A stretch of 64,000 nt of DNA from a virus. This document shows, piece after piece, positions 1 to 7,800 of the stretch (position 1 is its first letter; each line of letters starts with the position of its first letter). A model generated the notes under the pieces. The model was given only the letters and a program-made list of their open reading frames with translations, made no database searches and had not been told where the DNA came from. The stretch spans positions 1-64,000 of IMG/VR virus record IMGVR_UViG_3300005466_000024, one strand, 5' to 3'. The position numbers were made by a program, and so were the translations under genes.

Positions 1-348
1 GGTGACCAGGTAGGCGCGCCGCTCCTCTTCCAGGGCGGCCGCCGACAGCACCTTGTTGTCGGCACCTCCCGCACGGTTCATCATGAACACACCACCGAAG
101 CTGCCCAGCATCATGATGGGGAGGAAAAGTCCCATCCCCATCATGGGGCCGCTGCGCATGGCCGGGTTGGAGAACCAGAACCCCATGACGGCCATCACGG
201 CGGCCACCATGATCACCGGGAAGACGACCTGGCCCTTGCTCAGCGGGAGTTTGCGAGGTGCAAGAGGGGGGTCGGGCACGAACGCCTCTCCCCCATCGAA
301 TTTCGGCGGGGTCGCCCGCCGCGCGGCATTGAATCGGATGGTCGACAC
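1..348 (-). CDS. eccC: EccC-like type VII secretion ATPase, N-terminal fragment cut by the window edge
   Basis: Only the first 116 codons are in the window; the gene continues past its left edge. It starts with GTG at 348, one base after the eccB stop, behind an AAGGGGGG ribosome site. The product begins MSTIRFNAARR, then has a proline-rich stretch (PPLAPRKLPLSKGQ, about residues 27-40) and two hydrophobic segments (about 41-60 and 68-90), the second rich in Met and Gly. This is the N-terminal layout of EccC, the membrane-anchored FtsK/SpoIIIE ATPase that recognises and drives export of WXG100 substrates in ESX systems. The ATPase domains are outside the window. The eccB-eccC order and tight spacing match known ESX loci. 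Confidence 0.85.
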   Translation of the reverse strand, partial: MSTIRFNAARRATPPKFDGGEAFVPDPPLAPRKLPLSKGQVVFPVIMVAAVMAVMGFWFSNPAMRSGPMMGMGLFLPIMMLGSFGGVFMMNRAGGADNKVLSAAALEEERRAYLVT

Positions 349-349
349 G

Positions 350-1840
350 TCATCCCCCCTTGGTCGTCTTGGTCGGCAGTACCGCGGTGTCCGCGGGACT
401 GTGCAGGGTCAGGGCGGCCTGCTTGGACAGTTCGGGACCGGCGGGCCACACCTGCAGCGCCCACCATGGGGCAGGCCGCACCGTCGAGGCCGTCAACCCC
501 AGGGCTGAGAGGCTGTCGTCGTCGAACGGCACTCCGTAGCGCGCCCCGCTGGGGGCGATGAGCCACATCGCGCCGCGAGCGGGTGAGTCCAGTGCCCCGC
601 CGGTGCTGGTGACGAACGTGGTCGCCTCTGCCCCGACGAGCACCTGGTCGGCCTGTACGCCGCCGCCCCCGCCCACCAGTTTCACCAGGCTGGCCTGCTG
701 GTCGGCGCCGATGGGCAGGCCCCGTCCCGATACCACGGTGAACCGGGCTTGCCGTTCGGTCTGGCTCCACTGCCAGGCCGCGCACGTCACGGGTCGACTG
801 GCCGGGTCGATGAGGTGTACCGGGTTGTGCGGGTAGTGGTCGATGTCGAGGTCGTGACGGGCGGGGATCTTGGCCAGCTGGTCGGGGGCGAGGTACGGCG
901 GCGCGGGCTGGCCGTAGGAGTCGTGTCCGCGCAGCATCGCTGCGGTCACCGGGGACACCTCCTGCACCCCGTCACCGAGGACGACGTAGAAGCGATCGGC
1001 TCCGGCGGCCACGTCGCGACCGGCGAGTACCGCACCGACGGGGACGTGCAGTCCGAATTCGGGCGGTGCGGGCTGACCCGCACCGGGTACGGTCGGCACG
1101 GTCAACGGATGTTCGGCGGGTAGCGCGTCGTACAGCGGTTGCGACATCGGCGGCACTGGGGCACCGGGGCGAATGCCCAGTGCGGTGGTGACCACGCCGT
1201 CGGTGAGGTCCACCGGCATCCGGACGCCGCCGATGACCAGGTAGGTCTGGGGTCCGTGGCCGGAGTCGTAGGCCAGCAGCAGGGCGTCGTCGGTGCCGAG
1301 TTCGCCTGCTGCGGCACTGAAGGTCAGCTGCCCGTCGATGCCGGTCACCTCGGGACCACCCCCGACGGTGGTGGGGGCGGTGTCGCACACCGCCCACCGG
1401 GATACCTGCGGCGACAACGTGGCGGGGGCCTCGATGGGTGCGCCGATGATGCCCACTGGCTCGCCCTTGGGCCATTTGGCGATCTCGCCGGGCGAGACGA
1501 AGGTGGGGGTGTCGGGGGAGCCTGCGATCAGCCGTGCGGACACCAGGTTCAGCGCTGGGTGCAGCCGGTGGTCGATGACGATGTAGAGGGCACCGGTGCT
1601 GCGGTCGGCGATGATCTTCGAGGAGTCCCCGATCACGCCGGCGGGCCGGAACCATCCGTAGACGAGCGCCCCGACCAGGGTCACGACGCCCAGCACCACC
1701 GACACCAGCAACATGGTGCGGTGCCAGTAGCTCGGGTTGGGGTCCATGCGCACGGATCGACGCAGGAACGCGAATGCGAGACGGCGACGCACGAACCAAT
1801 GCCCGGAAACCTGCGTCTTACTCGCCAAACGGAATGGCAC
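350..1840 (-). CDS. eccB: EccB, type VII (ESX) secretion core membrane protein
   Basis: This 496-residue protein has the usual EccB length. It begins with GTG and reads PFRLASKTQVSGHWFVRRR, the typical cytosolic EccB start, followed by one membrane segment (about residues 43-66) and a long periplasmic domain with the family motif ALYIVIDHRLHPALNLVSARL. EccB is part of the ESX inner-membrane complex with EccC, EccD and EccE. The stop is one base before the eccC start, so the two are translationally coupled. Upstream, 56 bases separate it from a phage-type nuclease gene read in the same direction. Whether it belongs to the phage element or to flanking host or plasmid DNA cannot be decided here. 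No frameshift was seen. Confidence 0.9.
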   Translation of the reverse strand: MPFRLASKTQVSGHWFVRRRLAFAFLRRSVRMDPNPSYWHRTMLLVSVVLGVVTLVGALVYGWFRPAGVIGDSSKIIADRSTGALYIVIDHRLHPALNLVSARLIAGSPDTPTFVSPGEIAKWPKGEPVGIIGAPIEAPATLSPQVSRWAVCDTAPTTVGGGPEVTGIDGQLTFSAAAGELGTDDALLLAYDSGHGPQTYLVIGGVRMPVDLTDGVVTTALGIRPGAPVPPMSQPLYDALPAEHPLTVPTVPGAGQPAPPEFGLHVPVGAVLAGRDVAAGADRFYVVLGDGVQEVSPVTAAMLRGHDSYGQPAPPYLAPDQLAKIPARHDLDIDHYPHNPVHLIDPASRPVTCAAWQWSQTERQARFTVVSGRGLPIGADQQASLVKLVGGGGGVQADQVLVGAEATTFVTSTGGALDSPARGAMWLIAPSGARYGVPFDDDSLSALGLTASTVRPAPWWALQVWPAGPELSKQAALTLHSPADTAVLPTKTTKGG

Positions 1841-1896
1841 GGTCCGACGGTACCCCTTGTCGCTGTAGGACCGCTATCTGACTCGCCGAAACTACC

Positions 1897-2328
1897 CTAA
1901 CGGTGTCTCGAGTGGTCGGTCCCGAGACGGCTCTGGTCACCTGGGCACCACTTTCCGTGGATCTCCTCGTCCGTCGGATGCCAATGTGGGTCCATCGCCG
2001 CCTTGAGTAGGGTGAGGAAGACACTGGCCGTCATCACCACATACTGGTCACCAGGTTGTCTCTTGCCCCTACGCTTGACCACCGCGATCCCGGCCAACGA
2101 GGCGTCGTTGACCGATTCCTTCTCGGCCTCACGAATCGCCTCGGCCAGGTCATAGCTCTTGAGGTTCTTGCACTCGATGGTCAGCGCGTGGCCGTGAATG
2201 TGAAAGTTGCCGATGTCACCACGGTCGCGCACGCCAGTCTTCACCCGGCGATCGATGAGGTGGGACCACTGATCCTTGAACCAGTCGGCCATTACCCGTT
2301 CGAAATCTGGACCCTTCCTATTGGTCAT
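1897..2328 (-). CDS. Predicted PD-(D/E)XK nuclease / Holliday junction resolvase-like protein
   Basis: 143 residues. I chose ATG at 2328 because it overlaps the stop of the preceding gene in an ATGA junction and has an AGAGG site. The N-terminus GPDFERVMADWFKDQW and the core D-(about 12)-ECKN, where IECKN follows a GDIGNF strand, fit the PD-(D/E)XK fold of small archaeal/phage-type Hjc resolvases or VRR nucleases. The C-terminal 30 residues look unstructured. It is the last gene of the recombination block and presumably processes recombination intermediates. The catalytic residues are inferred from spacing only. Confidence 0.6.
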   Translation of the reverse strand: MTNRKGPDFERVMADWFKDQWSHLIDRRVKTGVRDRGDIGNFHIHGHALTIECKNLKSYDLAEAIREAEKESVNDASLAGIAVVKRRGKRQPGDQYVVMTASVFLTLLKAAMDPHWHPTDEEIHGKWCPGDQSRLGTDHSRHR

Positions 2329-3365
2329 GAACCGACCTCTGGACGCAGCCAGCACTGGAACCGCGCGGGACACCGATTCATGGTGATCGAATCGGGTGAG
2401 CAGCAGTGTCTGGGCGGGGTGTCCCTGGCGATGCAGTCCATGACGTAATCGAATTTGGCGTAGGTTTCCTCGACCAGTGCGGTGTTCACCGGCTGATAGA
2501 ACTCCTTGAATTCGAACGGCATCCCCATACAGAACAACAGCAACACATAGTGGTCCTTGCCGTAGTTCACGGCCGCCAGGGATCCCTGGGCGTCCCACTC
2601 CGGTTTGACTTCGTTCTGGGTACGGAAGTTGTACGGGTTCTGGCCCTTCATCTCCACCACGAGTTGCCCAACCGTAGGGTGGTCGACGATGAAGTCGATG
2701 CGGCCCCGGATCTTGTGGATCTCATCGACGTAGGACCATTCGATGTTCTCCGGGCGCACTATCTTGGCCATCTCCATCTTGGTCTGCACGATCGCGTGCG
2801 CCGCCACGTGCATACTCAGCAGCATGTGGTCCTTGGCCAGCCGCCGTTCGGGCACCATCAAATCCCGGGTGGCGGGGTGCATGCGGTAGTACAGCTCTCG
2901 TGCCCCCATCAGGGGGTGCACCGACGGGTGGAAGTACCCAGGCCGTGGTGTGTGCTTCTTCGTGTTGACCCGGATGATGTATTCGTCCGGCCACTCGTCG
3001 GCGGTCAGTTCGTTTTCCAACATCGGCACGATCAGCTCGCGCCGTTCCATCCTCTTGAGGACGTTGCCCCAGGGTCCAGCCTCGACTGCGGTCACTGCGG
3101 TCCTCCTCGCCTCGATCGGCACAGCCCTCTCGCGCATGTGTCGCGCATGGGTTTTGAAGCTGCCGGGAACACCCGGCCACGTCCCCGCGTCCTCTGGGTC
3201 GGGCAGCTCGGGATGGGCCAGGGCCCACTCGTACAGGTCGACCAGCAGCATGCCTGCACCCTGGCTGCGGACGGTCCAGCTGCAGCAGCGCTGGCCACTC
3301 GTCACCGTCCAGCCGCTGCCACTGGGGACGACGGCCCATTTGCGGGTATGGATGGCGTTGCTCAC
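2325..3365 (-). CDS. Cas4/RecB-like exonuclease with C-terminal cysteine cluster
   Basis: 346 residues. The central part has GRIDFIVDH followed by LVVEMKGQN, the D...ExK signature of PD-(D/E)XK exonucleases of the RecB/Cas4 class. Near the C-terminus lie a CC pair and two further Cys (PPRHCC, then CPARFQC), a layout like the Fe-S cluster of Cas4 and AddB. Such proteins resect DNA ends and are common in actinophage replication modules. It overlaps both neighbours by four bases (ATGA), so the block is translated as a unit with the RecA-like gene. There are no cas1 or cas2 genes or CRISPR repeats nearby, so a role in phage recombination is more likely than spacer acquisition. Confidence 0.65.
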   Translation of the reverse strand: MSNAIHTRKWAVVPSGSGWTVTSGQRCCSWTVRSQGAGMLLVDLYEWALAHPELPDPEDAGTWPGVPGSFKTHARHMRERAVPIEARRTAVTAVEAGPWGNVLKRMERRELIVPMLENELTADEWPDEYIIRVNTKKHTPRPGYFHPSVHPLMGARELYYRMHPATRDLMVPERRLAKDHMLLSMHVAAHAIVQTKMEMAKIVRPENIEWSYVDEIHKIRGRIDFIVDHPTVGQLVVEMKGQNPYNFRTQNEVKPEWDAQGSLAAVNYGKDHYVLLLFCMGMPFEFKEFYQPVNTALVEETYAKFDYVMDCIARDTPPRHCCSPDSITMNRCPARFQCWLRPEVGS

Positions 3366-3715
3366 GGTGCGTCTTTCGCCCGTTGCACGATCTCCACGAA
3401 GTCATCCAACAGCAGGACTACGACATCCAGCGGCGACTCGCCGGACGGTTCCAGCCGAATCGGCATGACGAACCGCCGACCCGTGCCGGCCGCGGTGCGG
3501 GCCCACTGCCGCAGCAGCTTGGCTTGCAGTGGGAACGAGCCGTGCGTCGTGTGCTTGCACTCGGCCTGCAGCGGGAACCGGTTGTCGATGAGGTCGTTGT
3601 CGACGCAGTCACCGGGGGAGTGCCAGCGCGCCCCGGAGTTGGGGGTGGCGTCCAGGCCCAGGAGGGCCTGGACATCCTGCTCGAAGCGCTTCCAGGCCGC
3701 GATCCCGCCCTTCAC
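3362..3715 (-). CDS. Small predicted nuclease, endonuclease-fold
   Basis: 117 residues. It begins WKRFEQDVQALLGLDATPN and carries DNDLIDNRFPLQAECKHT, again an Asp followed by E-C-K as in restriction-endonuclease-fold resolvases. It overlaps the stop of the RecA-like gene (ATGA) and the start of the Cas4-like gene, making it the middle of a three-nuclease run. It is probably a structure-specific endonuclease acting with RecA; a regulatory partner of the larger nuclease is an alternative. The family was recognised only from motif order. Confidence 0.5.
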   Translation of the reverse strand: MKGGIAAWKRFEQDVQALLGLDATPNSGARWHSPGDCVDNDLIDNRFPLQAECKHTTHGSFPLQAKLLRQWARTAAGTGRRFVMPIRLEPSGESPLDVVVLLLDDFVEIVQRAKDAP

Positions 3716-4866
3716 GGGAGGGAGAGTTCTTCCATCGCGCGCTGCAGGACGTTGGGCCCGAACGGTGACCCATCGAGGTCGGTGACTGCATCGTCGGTGA
3801 CCGGGGCGATTACCGACATCGCCCGTTCGGTACGCAGCACCGCCGAGATCTCCTCGAAGAGGGCGCGATACACGACGGGATCGCTCCTGACCACCTCGAC
3901 GAGCCGATCCTTGCCCTGAACCTTGTGCTCGCCCTTCTTGTCGGGGCCGGGCAGGGCGCGGTGGTGATACCAGCCGCCACTGAACTTGATGACCTCGACA
4001 ATGATGCCCAGCCGCACGATTTCCTCGAGCTGGTCGATCCCGAACCCGTACTGTTCGGTCGCCACGGTGTACATCCGCCAGAAGGCCTCCCGGCCTTCGA
4101 TGCCCCCGACCTGATTCTTGACGACCCGGCCCACGACTTCGGTGCCGACTTCGACGGTTTCACCGTCGACCTTGGCCTGGAACTTCGCGGGCCGCTCCCT
4201 GATGAGAATGCGCAACGAGCAATGGTGCCGCCAGGCGTTGCCGCCCACGGTCACATAGCGGTGGTATCCGTCCTGATCGACCCGCAGTTGGTTGATCCCC
4301 ATCGTGCAGCACTCGTACCGGTTGGAATGATTGCCGGCCACGCGGGCGAACTCGCTGATCAGCCTCGCCGCGTCACGACCACCACCGGACACCTCGGCAC
4401 TGCGTTCGGTGACCCGTTTGGGGATGCCACCCGCAATCGAGTCGTACAGAACGAAGCAAACGTGCCCGGAACTTACGAACTCCCGGTAGGTGTCCGTGGC
4501 TTTTTCGATATCGGCCGGATAGTGCGGGATGAATCGCTCCATGCGCTCGGGCCCGAGGAGCTGCTCGACGCGGTCCATGGGGGTCTTGCCCTCCGTGTCG
4601 ATGTACAGGCCGTAACGGTCGGGATAGGCGTCCAGGAAGTTGCGCATCGCAGTCAGGGCCAGGGTCGTCTTGCCCGCGGATTCCGAACCGAACAACTCGA
4701 CCACCCGGTCGGCGGGTAGGCCGCCGCCGCCGATGGCCAGGTCCAGCGCGAGGGATCCCGAGGAGACGCGCGGGCGCTTCGGAACCTCGGCGGCGGTCAT
4801 GATGGATCCGGGGCCCTGCGCTTTCTGCACGGCCGCGATCAGCTTCGCCACGTCCTTGTTGGCCAT
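3712..4866 (-). CDS. RecA-like recombinase
   Basis: 384 residues. I use ATG at 4866, behind AAAGGAAAG and overlapping the dnaE stop, rather than a longer upstream extension that reads into dnaE. The Walker A motif is GSESAGKTT (residues 60-68) and the Walker B region is FVLYDSIAG (about 138-146). The preceding SGSLALDLAIGGGGLP matches RecA, whose fold binds ATP and pairs homologous strands. It lacks the long acidic tail of bacterial RecA and diverges strongly after the core, as expected of a phage UvsX/RecA homologue. It belongs to an operon with dnaE and three nucleases, suggesting recombination-dependent replication or repair. Confidence 0.85.
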   Translation of the reverse strand: MANKDVAKLIAAVQKAQGPGSIMTAAEVPKRPRVSSGSLALDLAIGGGGLPADRVVELFGSESAGKTTLALTAMRNFLDAYPDRYGLYIDTEGKTPMDRVEQLLGPERMERFIPHYPADIEKATDTYREFVSSGHVCFVLYDSIAGGIPKRVTERSAEVSGGGRDAARLISEFARVAGNHSNRYECCTMGINQLRVDQDGYHRYVTVGGNAWRHHCSLRILIRERPAKFQAKVDGETVEVGTEVVGRVVKNQVGGIEGREAFWRMYTVATEQYGFGIDQLEEIVRLGIIVEVIKFSGGWYHHRALPGPDKKGEHKVQGKDRLVEVVRSDPVVYRALFEEISAVLRTERAMSVIAPVTDDAVTDLDGSPFGPNVLQRAMEELSLP

Positions 4867-7800
4867 CACACTTTCCTTTTCGATGCCAGGTTGTCCAGGC
4901 GGACCAGCTCCACTAGCCGTGCCCCTCGCCCGTCCTTGCGGCACTCACACGCCACGGGCGCACCGAGGCTGATCATGCCCTTGACCTGGGTCCACTCGCG
5001 GGGGAAGGCGGTGAACTCGAAGTCCGATTCGGCAAACCTTACCGTCACGAACGCCATTTCCTGGCCAGCCTGGAACCCACTCTTGATGGCGTGTCGCGTC
5101 ACCTTGGTCACCTGCCCGGCGATGGTCAACCGGGCCCCGGTGTCGGCGTCATCGATGTCGGCGGGGTCGTAGATCACCTCTCCCTCGAGCAAGGACAGGT
5201 AGGACTCCAGCGGGTCCACTGTGATGTGCCGACCACACAGCTCCTGTTCGATCCCGTAGATGACGGCGGGGTCGGTGAAATCGGGTATCTCGATGTGGCT
5301 CCCCGGCATCGCCAGGCGTCGCTCCACGATCGCCGCCAGTTTCTCGGGATTGGTGCGGGTGCTCTCGGCGAGATCCCGGGTGACCATGTGGTACTCGTAC
5401 TGGCGCAACAGTTCGGCCCGGTCACCGAGGGAATCCAGTGCCCCCACCTTGATGAGGTTGACGATCACGGTCTTGTTGGCACCCTTGCCCGCAGTCGCCA
5501 GGTAGTCCTGCAGGGACCGGTAGGGGCGCCCCGCGACGATGTCGCGGGCGCTCGCCGCGGCGATGCCGCGCAACGCATCGAGTCCGTAGCGGATGGAGTC
5601 GTCGGTGATGGTGAACTTCTGTCCAGACAGGTTCACGTCGGGCGGCAGTACGGCCAGACCCATTCGCCGCGCCTCGCGAATGTACTCGGGGGTGTTGGCG
5701 GGATCGCTGACGAGCAACCCCATCACGAATTCTGCGGCATAGTGGTGCTTGGGCCAGATCTCCCAGTACCCGGTCATCGCATAGCCGGTGGCGTGTGCGT
5801 GGCCGAACGCGTAGCGTCCACTGGCTTCGATCGATGTCCAGATCTTCTCGATGACCTTCAGCGCCGCATCGCGTTGGAAGTCGCCGCCATCGGGTGGGCC
5901 ACCGAAGAGTGCAGTGAACTCGGTGTTGGCCAGACAGCCCGCGGCGAACTCCTCCCACATCGCCTTGATCTTGTCCATGTACTTCTTGCCCAGCGCCTTG
6001 CGCAGGTCGTCGGCCTCGTCGGCGGAGAATCCGGCCAGGTCACGGGAGGCCCGCATCATTTGTTCCTGATAGACCAGCACACCGTGGGTGTCGGCGGTGA
6101 TCGGCTCCATCAGCGGATGGTCGTAGGTGGTGGATTCCACGCCGGCCCGACGCCGCAGGAACCTTTCGGTCAGTCCCGCGTCCTTGACGCCGGGCCGGAT
6201 GATGCTGATCAGCAGCGCCAGGTCCTCGATGCTGGTGGGCTTGAGTTCGATGGCGGTGCGGGTGGTCCCCGCAGTCAGCTGGAAGATGCCGGTGGTGCGC
6301 CCGCGATGGATCTGGGGCCACACCGCCGGGTCGTGTTCGGGTAATGCCTCCCAGTCGATGTCGACTCCGTGTCGTTCCCGGATCAGGCGTTTCGTTACCT
6401 CGAGAGTGTCGAGGTTGCGCAGGCCGAGCAGGTCGAACTTCACCCCACCCAGCTCTTCGACCTCGAGCATGTCGAACTGGGTGGTGACGACCTCTTTCGC
6501 GGTTCCGTGGTGACGGGTGCGCATTGGGATCCGTCCCAGCAACGGATCCTTGTTCATCAACACCCCGGAGGGGTGCTTGCCGGACTGGCGGGCGATACCC
6601 ACCAGGAGGCCCAGCAGGCGGAACAGTTCGGCGTGTTTGTGCGCCCATGGGGCCAGATCGCCGCCCTTCTCCTGCAGGATCTCGTCCCACCGGACCTCGT
6701 CGCCCTTGTCGCCGGCATGCTCGCCGCGCGCCTCCATGGCACTGGCGGCCAACTTGGTGGCCTTGTCGATGATCTTGCTCATCGCTTCGACGTCCGCTTG
6801 TGGCACCTTCTGGCGCCCCATCGCACGGGCCAGGTCGCGCAACATGGCCTTGGGGGCGTTGCGGGTGATGGTGCCGATGGTGCAGACGTGGTCGTGGCCC
6901 CAGCGCGCTCCCAGGTACTTCACCATGTCACCCAGCCTCGACTGGGGGAAGTCGATGTCGATGTCGGGTGGGCTCTTCCGGGCGGGGGTCAGGAACCGCT
7001 CGAACAGCAGGCCATAACGGATCGGGTCGATGGCGGTGATACCGAGCAGCCAGGTCACCAGGGAACCACCTGCCGACCCGCGGCCGGGGCCGACCCCGAT
7101 CGGCTCTTTGTGTGGCCCCTTGACGTACTGTGCCCAGCTGCCGGTTTTGGCGGCCCTCACCATGTCTTCATCGACACAGAAGTAGCCGCAGTTATGGACC
7201 CGAATTCCCTCGGCGACATACGTCGGATCACCATCAACCGACAAGTTGTAAACCAACCCGCTGTAGTGACGACTCGTCACACCTTTGACCCGCACCCACC
7301 ACCTGTCACCATCACGACGGGCACCATATGGAGCCTTCTTGCGCTCTTCCTGCCAACAAACCCGATACTTCTGCCGATCCAGCCAACGGTAGGAGATTTC
7401 CGTCGCCCATATCCCCGTGCGCAGAAGAATCTGTCGTAACTGAAACGCCAGTACCGGATTGCAGGTGTCGACGATCTTCCTGCCGTTCGCTTTCGTTGTG
7501 CCGTCCCCGTCGAACCACCCATCGACAAACGCCCGCAACGACTCCGATGACAACGACATCAGCCATGGGCTGAGTCGTTTCTCGTAGACCCCCGTCCCAA
7601 CCACCTCTGACAGGAATAACGCCAACGGATGGTTTGTGACTATGTGCAGCAAGCCCTTGTGGTTTGGGGCTCCCGCCCATGTCTTAGCGTATGTACGCAG
7701 CTCGCCCATCCCCAATTCCCGCAGACAGGAGGCTAGTCGATCACGAATCGCCATTTCGTCACGATGAAGGGTCCACCCCACCTGACCTGGACATGTCGAT

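Noticed and set aside
2325-4866. Cas4-like gene as part of a CRISPR system
   Set aside because: No cas1, cas2 or repeats are nearby and it is embedded in a phage recombination operon.
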